A stretch of DNA of 64,000 nt. It comes from Planomonospora_B alba. Lineage in GTDB: Bacteria > Actinomycetota > Actinomycetes > Streptosporangiales > Streptosporangiaceae. Positions 23,248 through 31,783 of the stretch are shown in pieces. Within the stretch, counting starts at the first letter, position 1. Each line of letters starts with the position of its first letter. Position numbers and translations under genes: made by a program. Location: the NCBI RefSeq assembly GCF_039534085.1, contig NZ_BAAAUT010000014.1:78720-142719 (forward strand). Direction: 5' to 3'. The notes beneath the pieces were generated by a model. That model worked only from the letters and a program-made list of their open reading frames with translations, did no database searches and had not been told where the DNA came from.

Positions 23248-24846
23248 GTGAAACCTCTCGCGCGTCCGCGCCGCGGATTCCTGAGGATCGGCGCCACCGT
23301 CGCGCTCGCGCTGGGCTCGCTGTCGGCCATGCCGGCCGGCAGCGCCACGGCCGCCGCCGCAGGCTGCGCGGTCACCTACACCACCAGCAGCTGGCCGGGC
23401 GGATTCAGCGCCAACATCACCGTCAAGAACCTCGGCAGCGCCATCGACGGCTGGAAGCTGCGATTCTCCTTCCCGAGCACCGGCCAGAAGGTCGGCAACG
23501 GCTGGTCGGCGGTCTACGACCAGAAGGGCACCGACGTCACCGCGAGCAGCGTCGGCTACAACAAGTCGCTGGCCACCGGCGCCTCGGCGCAGATCGGGTT
23601 CATCGGCAGCACGACCGGCGGCAACCCGATCCCGACGACGTTCACCCTCAACGGCGTCACCTGCAACGACACCGCCACCCGGCCGCCCGCGCCGCCGACC
23701 GCCACCCCGACGCCCACCCCCACCCGCACGGCCACGGCCGCGCCGACGCCGACCGCGACCCGCACGGCCACCGCCACCCCCGCGCCGACCCGCACGGCCA
23801 CCGCCGCCCCGACGCCCACGGCGACCCGCACGGCCACTCCGACGCCCACGCCGACCGCGACCCGCACGGTGACGCCCACGCCGACCCCCACGAAGGCCCC
23901 GGCCACCGGCACGCCCGTCGCGATCAACGGCAAGCTGCGCGTCTGCGGCGTCAAGCTGTGCAACCGGTACAACCGCCCGATCCAGCTGCGCGGCATGAGC
24001 ACCCACGGCATCCAGTGGTTCCCCAAGTGCTACACCGACGCCTCGCTGAACGCGCTGGCCGACGACTGGAAGGCCGACCTCTTCCGGATCTCCATGTACG
24101 TGCAGGAGGGCGGGTACGAGACCGACCCGGCCGCCTTCACCGAGCAGGTGAACAAGTACGTCGACATGGCCACCGCGCGCGGCCTGTACGCGATCATCGA
24201 CTTCCACACGCTGACGCCGGGCGACCCCAACCACAACCTGGCCCGCGCGAAGACCTTCTTCGCCTCGGTCGCCGCCCGCAACGCGGACAAGGACAACGTC
24301 ATCTACGAGATCGCCAACGAGCCCAACGGGGTGAGCTGGGCGTCGATCAAGAGCTACGCCGAGCAGGTCATCCCGGTGATCCGCGCGGCGGACCCGGACG
24401 CCGTGGTCATCGTCGGCACCCGGGCGTGGTCGTCACTGGGCGTCTCGGAGGGCTCCAACGAGACCGAGATCGTCAACAACCCGGTCGACGCCGACAACAT
24501 CATGTACGCCTTCCACTTCTACGCCGCCTCGCACAAGGACGACTACCGGGCCGTGGTGAGCCGGGCCGCGGCGAAGCTGCCGCTGTTCGTCTCCGAGTTC
24601 GGCACCGTGACCGCCAGCGGAAACGGCCAGGTCGACCTCGCCAGCACCGCCGCCTGGCTCGACATGCTGGACCAGCTGAAGATCGGCTACGCCAACTGGA
24701 CCTACTCCGACGCCCCCGAGAGCAGCGCCGCCTTCAAGCCGGGCACCTGCGCGGGCGGCACCTTCGCGGGCACCGGGGTGCTCAACCCGTCGGGCGTCTA
24801 CATCCGCGACCGCATCCGCACCGCGGACGACTTCCCGACGAGCTGA
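23248..24846 (+). CDS. Secreted endoglucanase: CBM2 - Thr/Pro linker - GH5 (subfamily 2-like)
   Basis: Cellulase of 532 residues. A signal peptide (KPLARPRR then a hydrophobic core ending SATAAAA) precedes a cellulose-binding CBM2 (about residues 38-140, with the surface Trp in SSWPGG, DGWKLRF and NGWSAVY). A Thr/Pro linker of about 75 residues built of TPTPTPT and RTATA units follows, then a GH5 domain (about 225-525). Catalytic acid/base Glu is in YEIANEPNG and the nucleophile Glu in LFVSEFGTV; WASIKSYAEQVIPVIR matches Bacillus-type endoglucanases. It hydrolyses beta-1,4-glucan outside the cell. The GTG at 23248 follows GAAAGG and starts a good signal peptide. A strong terminator follows. 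Confidence 0.94.
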   Translation: MKPLARPRRGFLRIGATVALALGSLSAMPAGSATAAAAGCAVTYTTSSWPGGFSANITVKNLGSAIDGWKLRFSFPSTGQKVGNGWSAVYDQKGTDVTASSVGYNKSLATGASAQIGFIGSTTGGNPIPTTFTLNGVTCNDTATRPPAPPTATPTPTPTRTATAAPTPTATRTATATPAPTRTATAAPTPTATRTATPTPTPTATRTVTPTPTPTKAPATGTPVAINGKLRVCGVKLCNRYNRPIQLRGMSTHGIQWFPKCYTDASLNALADDWKADLFRISMYVQEGGYETDPAAFTEQVNKYVDMATARGLYAIIDFHTLTPGDPNHNLARAKTFFASVAARNADKDNVIYEIANEPNGVSWASIKSYAEQVIPVIRAADPDAVVIVGTRAWSSLGVSEGSNETEIVNNPVDADNIMYAFHFYAASHKDDYRAVVSRAAAKLPLFVSEFGTVTASGNGQVDLASTAAWLDMLDQLKIGYANWTYSDAPESSAAFKPGTCAGGTFAGTGVLNPSGVYIRDRIRTADDFPTS

Positions 24847-24912
24847 CCCTTCCCGCACCGGCCGGCCCCCTTCCCCACCGGCCGGTCCGGCCCACCGGGC
24901 CGACCCGCAGAA

Positions 24913-24945
24913 GAAGGCCCCTCCCGCGCGCCGGGAGGGGCCTTC
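24913..24945 (+). terminator. Perfect 13-bp terminator hairpin after the cellulase gene
   Basis: GAAGGCCCCTCCC (24913-24925) pairs with GGGAGGGGCCTTC (24933-24945) around a 7-nt loop, 67 nt past the stop. Confidence 0.7.
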
Positions 24946-24961
24946 CGCCGTTCAGGCTGGG

Positions 24962-25030
24962 CCCGCCCGCTGTTCCCGGCCGCACCCGCCCGCTGTTCCC
25001 GGCCGCACCCGCCCGCTGTTCCCGGCCGCA
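24962..25030. repeat. Three perfect 23-bp tandem repeats
   Basis: Three identical head-to-tail 23-bp copies (24962-24984, 24985-25007, 25008-25030), each with the core CGCTGTTCCCGG. They lie between the cellulase terminator and the end of the truncated TetR gene. No spacers, so not CRISPR. Likely slippage product; copy number may vary between strains. Confidence 0.85.
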
Positions 25031-25035
25031 CCCGG

Positions 25036-25386
25036 CTACGCGCGCCGGGCGATCATCGCCTCGATGCCGTCGAGCAGGAGGTCGAGACCGAAGCGGAAGT
25101 CGGCGTCCTCGGTCCATCCCTCGGCCCCCCGGAAGGCGCCGGAGCGCACCGCGGCCGACAGGGCGGGGTAGTCCTGCGGATCGAGGACCTCGGCGAGCAC
25201 CTCGCCGTAGTCGGCGGCGCCGGTGATCCCGGCCTCCTCGAAGTGGCGGTTCCCGCTGCTCATGCCGTACACGAGCGCGGTGTCGGCCAGCGCGTAGCCG
25301 TTGAGGGTGGTCACCGCGTTGATCCTCTCCCCCGCGTCCAGCCCGGTGTCCGCCAGCGCGGCCAGCCCCCGGTCCAGCCAGCGCAT
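25036..25386 (-). pseudogene. C-terminal fragment of a TetR-family regulator
   Basis: The readable 116 residues (MRWLDRGLAALADTG ... FRFGLDLLLDGIEAMIARR) are the C-terminal ligand-binding part of a TetR regulator of the TetR_C type. The first ~90-100 residues, including the DNA-binding helix-turn-helix, are missing: upstream of 25387 the sequence turns abruptly into the 3' end of an ABC ATPase gene on the other strand. TetR genes commonly sit divergent to such transporters, so a deletion removed both 5' halves and the promoter region. The fragment cannot bind DNA and is unlikely to be expressed. Confidence 0.8.
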
Positions 25387-25388
25387 GC

Positions 25389-25523
25389 TCCGCCCACGAC
25401 CCCGACCACCTGCGCCGCGCCCTGGACCTGCTGCACCGGGCGGGCATCGCCGTCGAGCAGGTCGGCCTGCGCACCCCCACCCTGGACGACGTCTTCTTCG
25501 AGCTCACGGAGGCAGCGGCATGA
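25389..25523 (+). pseudogene. 3' remnant of an ABC transporter ATPase (DrrA-like)
   Basis: In frame with the TGA at 25521-25523, the 44 codons read AHDPDHLRRALDLLHRAG, VEQVGLRTPTLDDVFFELT, then EAAA. This is the C-terminal tail of DrrA-type drug-export ATPases. The Walker A, signature and Walker B motifs are absent because the sequence runs at once into the truncated TetR gene. The remnant still overlaps the permease start by ATGA. Confidence 0.8.
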
Positions 25524-26341
25524 GCACCGCCACCACGACCCCCACCGGCGTGAACGCGGCGCCGGCCGCCTCCCGCGGCACGGCGGCGGGCGACCTGAGC
25601 CGCCTCGTCGTGCGCGCGCTCCGCCACGAGACGCGCACCCCCGACGCCCTCATCGTGAACATCGCCCTACCGGTGATCATCATGATCCTGTTCGTCTACG
25701 TCTTCGGCGGCGCGATCACCACCGGGTCCAGCGGGCTGGCCTACATCGACTTCGTCGTCCCGACCGTGCTGCTCATGGCCGGCGGGTACGGCGCGGCGCT
25801 GACCGCCGTGAACGTCGCGGAGGACATGGCCAAGGGCATGATCGACCGCTTCCGGACCCTGCCCATCGGCGGCTGGACGGTGCCCGCGAGCCATGTCGTC
25901 ACCTCGCTGCTGCGCAACGTGCTGGCCACCGCGCTGGCCCTGGCCGTGGCGGTCGCCCTGGGGTTCCGGCCCCGCGCCACCCCCGCCGAGTGGGCGCTGG
26001 TCCTCGCCCTCGTCGCCGGATACGTGCTGGCGGTCTCGGCGCTCGCGGTCGCCTGGGGGCTGCTCGTCCGCTCCGCGCAGGCCGCCGGCGTGTTCGGCTT
26101 CGTCGTGATCTTCTTCCCGTACGTCTCGGACGGCGTCGTCCCGGCGGAGACCATGCCGGGCCCGCTGCGGAGCTTCGCCGAGCACCAGCCGGTCACCCCG
26201 GTGGTCGAGGTGCTGCGCGCGCTCCTGCTCGACCAGCCCCTGGGGAACGCCGGGTGGCTCGCCGCCGCCTGGCTCTCCGCGGGCGTGCTGGCCGGCATCC
26301 CGGCCGCCGCCGTGCTGTTCCGGCGCCGGACCTCGGCGTAG
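25520..26341 (+). CDS. ABC-2 type permease (DrrB-like), partner ATPase deleted
   Basis: Membrane permease of 273 residues with about six TM helices (LPVIIMILFVYVFGG, DFVVPTVLLMAGGYGAAL, VLATALALAVAVALGF, LALVAGYVLAVSALAVAWGLL, GVFGFVVIFFPYVSDGV, LAAAWLSAGVLAGIPAAAVLF) and the ABC-2 motif MIDRFRTLPIGGWTV. DrrA/DrrB pairs export antibiotics or lipids. The frame is intact, but the ATPase gene just upstream is reduced to its last 45 codons and the promoter is lost, so it is probably not functional as a transporter unless another ATPase serves it. Confidence 0.85.
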   Translation: MSTATTTPTGVNAAPAASRGTAAGDLSRLVVRALRHETRTPDALIVNIALPVIIMILFVYVFGGAITTGSSGLAYIDFVVPTVLLMAGGYGAALTAVNVAEDMAKGMIDRFRTLPIGGWTVPASHVVTSLLRNVLATALALAVAVALGFRPRATPAEWALVLALVAGYVLAVSALAVAWGLLVRSAQAAGVFGFVVIFFPYVSDGVVPAETMPGPLRSFAEHQPVTPVVEVLRALLLDQPLGNAGWLAAAWLSAGVLAGIPAAAVLFRRRTSA

Positions 26342-26391
26342 GGTCCGGCCGTACGGCACGGCCGCCCCGCCCGCCGTACGGCACGGCCCTC

Positions 26392-26408
26392 CCCGGCGTG
26401 AAGCCGGG
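26392..26408 (+). terminator. Small hairpin after the permease gene
   Basis: CCCGGC-gtgaa-GCCGGG followed by CTTTC, 51 nt past the permease stop. Between stop and hairpin is a 16-nt direct repeat (GCCGTACGGCACGGCC) in two nearly identical copies. Confidence 0.45.
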
Positions 26409-26496
26409 CTTTCCCCCGGGTTAAGAAAAGCGCGATGGACACCGGCGGAGGCGGCCCGGCACAGTGCGTAAGGTCGGAAGACGAGGGGGGTCTGAG

Positions 26497-27534
26497 ATGA
26501 AGGCGCTGGTCAAGGAGCGGGCCGAGCCCGGCCTGTGGTTGGTGGACGTGCCGGAGCCCGAGGTCGGGCCGGGCGAGGTGCTGATCCGGGTGCTGCGCAC
26601 CGGGATCTGCGGAACGGACCTGCACATCCGGAACTTCGACGCCTGGGCGCGGCAGACGCTGCGCACGCCGCTCATCGTCGGGCACGAGTTCTGCGGCGAG
26701 GTCGTCGAGGTGGCGCCGGGCCCCGAGGGCGCCGCGGACATCGCGGTCGGCGACCTGGTCAGCGGCGAGGGCCACATCGTCTGCGGCAAGTGCCGCAACT
26801 GCATGGCCGGCCGGCGGCACCTGTGCCGCAACACCATCGGGCTCGGGGTCAACCGCGACGGCGCCTTCGCCGAGTACGTGGTGCTGCCCGCCTCGAACGT
26901 GTGGGTGCACCGGACGCCGGTGGACCCCGACATCGCGGCGATCTTCGACCCGTTCGGCAACGCCGTGCACACCGCCCTGTCGTTCCCGCTGGTCGGCGAG
27001 GACGTGCTGATCACCGGTGCGGGGCCGATCGGGCTGATGGCGGCGGCGGTCGCCACGCACGTCGGCGCGCGCAACGTCGTCATCACCGATCTGAGCCCCG
27101 AGCGCCTGGCCATCGCCGACAAGCTCGGCGTCACCCTGGCGCTGAACGCGGCCGAGAGCTCCGTCGCGGACGGCATGGCGCGGCTCGGCATGCGCGAGGG
27201 CTTCGACGTGGGCCTGGAGATGTCGGGGAGCCCCCGGGCACTCCGCGACATGATCGCCAACATGACGCACGGCGGGAAGATCGCCATGCTGGGCCTGCCC
27301 GCCGAGGAGTTCGCGGTCGACTTCGCGACGATCGTGACCTCGATGCTCACCATCAAGGGCGTCTACGGCCGGGAGATGTTCGAGACGTGGTACGCCATGT
27401 CGGTCCTGCTGGAGAAGGGACTCGACCTCTCCCCCGTCATCACCGACCGCTTCTCCTACCGCGATTTCGACGCCGCCTTCGACACCGCGGCCGGCGGCAC
27501 GACCGGAAAGATCATCATGGATTGGACCGCCTGA
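26497..27534 (+). CDS. tdh: L-threonine 3-dehydrogenase
   Basis: Zinc-dependent medium-chain dehydrogenase of 345 residues. It oxidises threonine with NAD+ to 2-amino-3-ketobutyrate. The GICGTDLHIRNFDAWA and GHEFCGEVV segments carry catalytic-zinc ligands, the CGKCRNCMAGRRHLC cluster is the structural-zinc site, and GAGPIGLMAAAVA is the NAD-binding loop. FGNAVHTALSFPLVGEDVLITG is typical of Tdh. The ATG at 26497 follows GAGGGGGGT. Its stop overlaps kbl (TGATG), forming the classic tdh-kbl threonine-to-glycine operon. Confidence 0.95.
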   Translation: MKALVKERAEPGLWLVDVPEPEVGPGEVLIRVLRTGICGTDLHIRNFDAWARQTLRTPLIVGHEFCGEVVEVAPGPEGAADIAVGDLVSGEGHIVCGKCRNCMAGRRHLCRNTIGLGVNRDGAFAEYVVLPASNVWVHRTPVDPDIAAIFDPFGNAVHTALSFPLVGEDVLITGAGPIGLMAAAVATHVGARNVVITDLSPERLAIADKLGVTLALNAAESSVADGMARLGMREGFDVGLEMSGSPRALRDMIANMTHGGKIAMLGLPAEEFAVDFATIVTSMLTIKGVYGREMFETWYAMSVLLEKGLDLSPVITDRFSYRDFDAAFDTAAGGTTGKIIMDWTA

Positions 27535-28766
27535 TGTTCGACAACGTCCGCGACGACCTGCGCGCGACCCTCGACGAGATCGCCTCCGCCGGGCTGCTCA
27601 AGCCCGAGCGGGTCATCACCACCCCCCAGCGCGCGGCCATCGCCGTGGCGCCCGGCGGCGCCGCGCCCGAGGCCGCCGCGGCGGGCACCGCCGTACCGGG
27701 CGGCGGGGACGGGCCCCGCGAGGTGCTGAACTTCTGCGCCAACAACTACCTGGGCCTGGCCGACCACCCCGAGGTGATCGCCGCCGCCAAGGAGGCGCTG
27801 GACCGCTGGGGCTTCGGCATGGCCTCGGTCCGGTTCATCTGCGGCACCCAGGAGGTGCACAAGGAGCTGGAGGCGCGCCTTGCGGCGTTCCTCGGCCAGG
27901 AGGACACCGTCCTGTACAGCTCGTGCTTCGACGCCAACGGCGGCGTCTTCGAGACGCTGCTCGACGACCGCGACGCGGTGATCTCCGACGCGCTCAACCA
28001 CGCGAGCATCATCGACGGCATCCGGCTGTGCAAGGCCCGCCGCCTGCGCTACGCCAACCGCGACATGGCCGAGCTGGAGGCCCGCCTCAAGGAGGCGTCC
28101 GACGCCCGCCGGAAGCTGGTCGTCACCGACGGCGTGTTCTCCATGGACGGCTACGTCGCGCCGCTGGACGAGATCTGCGACCTGGCCGACCGGTACGGCG
28201 CCATGGTCATGGTCGACGACTCCCACGCGGTGGGCTTCGTCGGCGCCACCGGCGCGGGCACCCCCGAGCTGTTCGGGGTGCGCGACCGGGTCGACATCGT
28301 GACCGGCACGCTGGGCAAGGCCCTCGGCGGGGCGAGCGGCGGCTACACCGCGGCCCGCGCGGAGATCTGCGCGCTGCTGCGCCAGCGCTCGCGCCCCTAC
28401 CTGTTCTCCAACTCCCTCTCCCCGGTGATCGCCGCCGCCTCGCTGCGCGTGCTGGACCTGGTGGCCGACCACAGCGAGGCCCGCGACCGGCTGCGCGCCA
28501 ACACCGAGCGGTTCCGCACCCGCATGACCGAGGAGGGCTTCACCATCCTGCCCGGCGACCACCCGATCGTCCCGGTGATGATCGGTGACGCGGCCGAGGC
28601 CGCGGCGATGGCGGAGCGCCTGCTCGACCAGGGCGTCTACGTGATCGGCTTCTCCTACCCGGTGGTCCCGCACGGCCAGGCCCGCATCCGCGTCCAGCTC
28701 TCGGCCGCCCACTCCACCGAGGACGTCGACCGCGCGGTGGCCGCGTTCGTCGCCGCCCGCGGCTGA
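27534..28766 (+). CDS. kbl: Glycine C-acetyltransferase (2-amino-3-ketobutyrate CoA ligase)
   Basis: PLP-dependent alpha-oxoamine synthase of 410 residues that splits 2-amino-3-ketobutyrate with CoA into glycine and acetyl-CoA, the step after Tdh. Visible: NFCANNYLGLADHP, FGMASVRFICGTQEVHKELE, DDSHAVGFVGATGAGTPE, and TGTLGKALGGASGGY with the PLP-binding Lys. A Gly/Ala-rich insert of about 20 residues (about 38-60) lengthens the N-terminal part compared with the E. coli enzyme; it lies before the conserved core and should be harmless. Start overlaps the tdh stop. Confidence 0.95.
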   Translation: MFDNVRDDLRATLDEIASAGLLKPERVITTPQRAAIAVAPGGAAPEAAAAGTAVPGGGDGPREVLNFCANNYLGLADHPEVIAAAKEALDRWGFGMASVRFICGTQEVHKELEARLAAFLGQEDTVLYSSCFDANGGVFETLLDDRDAVISDALNHASIIDGIRLCKARRLRYANRDMAELEARLKEASDARRKLVVTDGVFSMDGYVAPLDEICDLADRYGAMVMVDDSHAVGFVGATGAGTPELFGVRDRVDIVTGTLGKALGGASGGYTAARAEICALLRQRSRPYLFSNSLSPVIAAASLRVLDLVADHSEARDRLRANTERFRTRMTEEGFTILPGDHPIVPVMIGDAAEAAAMAERLLDQGVYVIGFSYPVVPHGQARIRVQLSAAHSTEDVDRAVAAFVAARG

Positions 28767-28825
28767 GCCGCCGGTCCCGGCCCCGGTACGGAACCGGGGC
28801 CGGGACGACCGGCGCGGGGCCGGGA

Positions 28826-28842
28826 CCGGACGGCCCGTCCGG
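28826..28842. terminator. Short GC hairpin between convergent kbl and vgb-vat
   Basis: CCGGAC-ggccc-GTCCGG lies in a 169-nt intergenic stretch rich in CCGGGAC repeats. It is placed to end both convergent transcripts. Confidence 0.4.
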
Positions 28843-28935
28843 GACCGGAGCCGGATTCGGGGCCGGGACGGCCGGCGCGGGACCGCCGCCTGCCCGCCGG
28901 TCGGATCCGCCGCACGGTCCCGCGCCGCGGCCGCC

Positions 28936-30663
28936 CTACGGGAGTTCCTTCTCCGCGACGGCCTCGATCTCGGCGGGGGTGCCGGCCATGATGGTGCGGA
29001 CGTGCCTGGTGACCAGCTCGACCGGCCAGTCCCACCAGGCGGCGCGCTGCAGCCTGGCCACGTCGTCCGGCTCGAACCGGGCCCGGATGGGCCGGGCCGG
29101 GTTGCCGCCCACGACGGTGTACGGCGGGACGTCGGCGGTGACCACGGCGCCCGCCGCGATGATCGCGCCGTCGCCGATCCGCACGCCGGGCATGACCGTG
29201 GCCCCGTAGCCGAACCACACGTCGTTGCCCACCACCGTGTCGCCGCGGCTGGGCATGCCGGTGACCAGGTCGAGGGTGGCCTCGGTCCAGCTCCCGCCGA
29301 ACATCGTGAACGGGAAGGTCGACACGCCCATCGTGGGGTGCTCGGCCCCCGCCATGAGGAAGCGGGTGCCGGAGGCGATCGCGCAGTACTTGCCGATGAC
29401 CAGTTTCTCCGGGCCGTAGGCGTACAGCACGTTGCGCGTCTCGAACTCGGTCGCGTGCTCGGGGTCGTCGTAGTAGGTGAACTCGCCCACCTCGATGCGC
29501 GGGTCACGGACCAGCGGCCTGAGCAGCACCACGCGCGGGTGCTCGGCCAGCGGGTGCACCGTGGCGGGGTCGGGGATCGTGAACGGCACGCGGGGTCCCT
29601 TCTTTCCGGGCGGGGGATCCGCGGGGCGGGCCGCGTCCCCGCGGGGGACGGTGATCCGGGCGAGGGCTCCGGTCTCCAGCGCCGCCCAGAGTTCCCCGTC
29701 GGGACCGACGGCGATGCCGTGCGGTTCCGACGAGGCGGTCGGCAGGTCGTACTCGTCGACGTGGCCGTCCGGCGTGATCCGTCCGACGCGGCCGGAGCCC
29801 CATTCGGTGAACCACATCGCGCCGTCCGGCCCGGCGACGACGGCGTGCGGGCGGGCTCCGCGGTCGGGCAGCGGGAACTCGGTGACCTCTCCGTCGGCCG
29901 TGATCCGGCCGACCTGGCCGGCGCCGATCTCCACGAACCACATCGCGCCGTCGTCTCCGGCCGCGATGCCCACGGGAGCGGCGCCCTCGGTGGGCAGCGG
30001 ATGGACCGTGACGTCGCCGTCCATCGTGATCCGCCCGATGGCGCCGGCCGCGTTCAGGGTGAACCACATCGCGCCGTCCCGGCCCGCGGCGATCGCCGAG
30101 GGGAAGGCGCCGGGAACGGGGAGCCCGTACTCGCTCACCTCTCCCTCCACGGTGATCCGGCCGATGCGGCCCGCGCCGGTCTCGGTGAACCAGAGCGCGC
30201 CGTCCGGGCCCGCCGCGATGCCGAACGGTCCGGCGCCGGTCGGCACGGGGAACGAGCCGATCTCCCCGGCCGGGGTGATCCGGCCGATCCGGTGCCCCTT
30301 GTACTCGGTGAACCAGAGCGCGCCGTCCGGGCCCTGGGTGATGACGGTCGGTCCGCTCCCCGGGTCCTGGAGCGGGTAGGTCGTGACCGTGCCGTCCGGT
30401 GCCCGGCGGCCGATCGCGCCCTGGTGCACGAGCGTGAACCACATCGCGCCGTCCGGCCCGGCGACGACGGCGTACGGCCCGGCGTCCGGGCCGCTGACGG
30501 TGAACTCCCGGACCCGGCCGGCGGCCATGTCACCGGGAGCCGGGAGGACGGGCGCGCGGTCGGCGTCCGGCGGAAGGCCCACGGGCCGGGATGGCGAGGA
30601 CATGGTCTCCTCTCTCGCCGCCGAGATCTCGTCGGCGACGGCATGGACACGCTTGATGATCAT
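28936..30663 (-). CDS. Bifunctional streptogramin resistance protein: Vgb lyase - Vat acetyltransferase fusion
   Basis: One uninterrupted 575-residue frame. Residues about 52-340 are a virginiamycin B lyase: seven propeller repeats, each with AxGPDGAMWFTE- and GRIGRIT-like segments; His315 (EPHGI) and Glu330 match the catalytic His/Glu of staphylococcal Vgb as I remember it. Residues about 359-575 are a full-length Vat hexapeptide acetyltransferase: VGEFTYYDD, IGKYCAIASGTRF, catalytic His442 in MAGAEHPTMG, GDTVVGNDVWFG, MPGVRIGDGAI, PPYTVVGGNPARPI and AAWWDWPVE. Vgb opens streptogramin B by elimination; Vat acetylates streptogramin A with acetyl-CoA. The linker (341-358) contains an internal GAAGGGA-N6-GTG that could start a free Vat at 29589. 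Start: ATG 30663 (GGAG at 8 nt) or ATG 30603 (GGAG at 3 nt). It follows the sigma factor gene by 49 nt. Confidence 0.9.
   Translation of the reverse strand: MIIKRVHAVADEISAAREETMSSPSRPVGLPPDADRAPVLPAPGDMAAGRVREFTVSGPDAGPYAVVAGPDGAMWFTLVHQGAIGRRAPDGTVTTYPLQDPGSGPTVITQGPDGALWFTEYKGHRIGRITPAGEIGSFPVPTGAGPFGIAAGPDGALWFTETGAGRIGRITVEGEVSEYGLPVPGAFPSAIAAGRDGAMWFTLNAAGAIGRITMDGDVTVHPLPTEGAAPVGIAAGDDGAMWFVEIGAGQVGRITADGEVTEFPLPDRGARPHAVVAGPDGAMWFTEWGSGRVGRITPDGHVDEYDLPTASSEPHGIAVGPDGELWAALETGALARITVPRGDAARPADPPPGKKGPRVPFTIPDPATVHPLAEHPRVVLLRPLVRDPRIEVGEFTYYDDPEHATEFETRNVLYAYGPEKLVIGKYCAIASGTRFLMAGAEHPTMGVSTFPFTMFGGSWTEATLDLVTGMPSRGDTVVGNDVWFGYGATVMPGVRIGDGAIIAAGAVVTADVPPYTVVGGNPARPIRARFEPDDVARLQRAAWWDWPVELVTRHVRTIMAGTPAEIEAVAEKELP
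29587..29602 (-). promoter_or_regulatory. Internal ribosome-binding site and GTG at the Vgb/Vat junction
   Basis: GAAGGGA (29596-29602), 6 nt, GTG (29587-29589), in frame, exactly where the Vat homology begins (VPFTIPDPATV). Starting here would give a 217-residue free Vat, the normal size of the family. The same bases encode Lys-Lys-Gly of the linker. Confidence 0.45.
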
Positions 30664-30712
30664 ATGGGTTTCTCCGGGTGGCCCGGGGCGCCCGGAAGGG
30701 AGGGCGAGGCGG

Positions 30713-31675
<963 letters not shown>

Positions 31676-31712
31676 GTCCTTCCGTGGTCGCGCGGGCCCG
31701 GATCGGCCGCAC

Positions 31713-31759
31713 GACCTAAAATTAGGTCAATCACAAGAATATGTCAACACTAAACTTAG
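31713..31759. promoter_or_regulatory. Two TetR-type operators between tetR and the sigma/vgb-vat operon
   Basis: GACCTAA-AA-TTAGGTC (31713-31728) is a perfect inverted repeat; CTAA-AC-TTAG (31750-31759) is a shorter copy with the same CTAA-N2-TTAG core. They flank the divergent start region, the common layout for an autoregulated TetR repressor. Confidence 0.7.
31719..31747 (-). promoter_or_regulatory. Near-consensus promoter of the sigma/vgb-vat operon
   Basis: On the minus strand TTGACA (31742-31747), 17 nt, TAATTT (31719-31724). The -10 box lies entirely inside the 16-nt operator, so repressor binding would exclude RNA polymerase. The expected transcript start is about 37 nt before the sigma gene. 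Confidence 0.75.
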
Positions 31760-31771
31760 ACCGATCCGATG

Positions 31772-31777
31772 TAAGGT
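31772..31777 (+). promoter_or_regulatory. -10 hexamer TAAGGT of tetR, leaderless spacing
   Basis: TAAGGT is 6 nt upstream of the tetR ATG at 31784; no Shine-Dalgarno sequence is seen. No clear -35 box. It lies 12 nt downstream of the second operator. Confidence 0.4.
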
Positions 31778-31783
31778 GGGCGC

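Noticed and set aside
23698..23900. Mobile or minisatellite repeat in the cellulase gene
   Set aside because: It is the Thr/Pro linker between CBM2 and GH5, a normal feature of secreted cellulases.
24962..25030. CRISPR array
   Set aside because: The 23-bp units are directly adjacent with no spacers, and no cas gene is in the window.
28936..30663. Two adjacent genes miscalled as one fusion
   Set aside because: The frame is continuous with no stop between the domains and reads sensibly through an 18-residue linker. The internal GTG is kept as a possible second start, not as a gene boundary. Resequencing would settle it.
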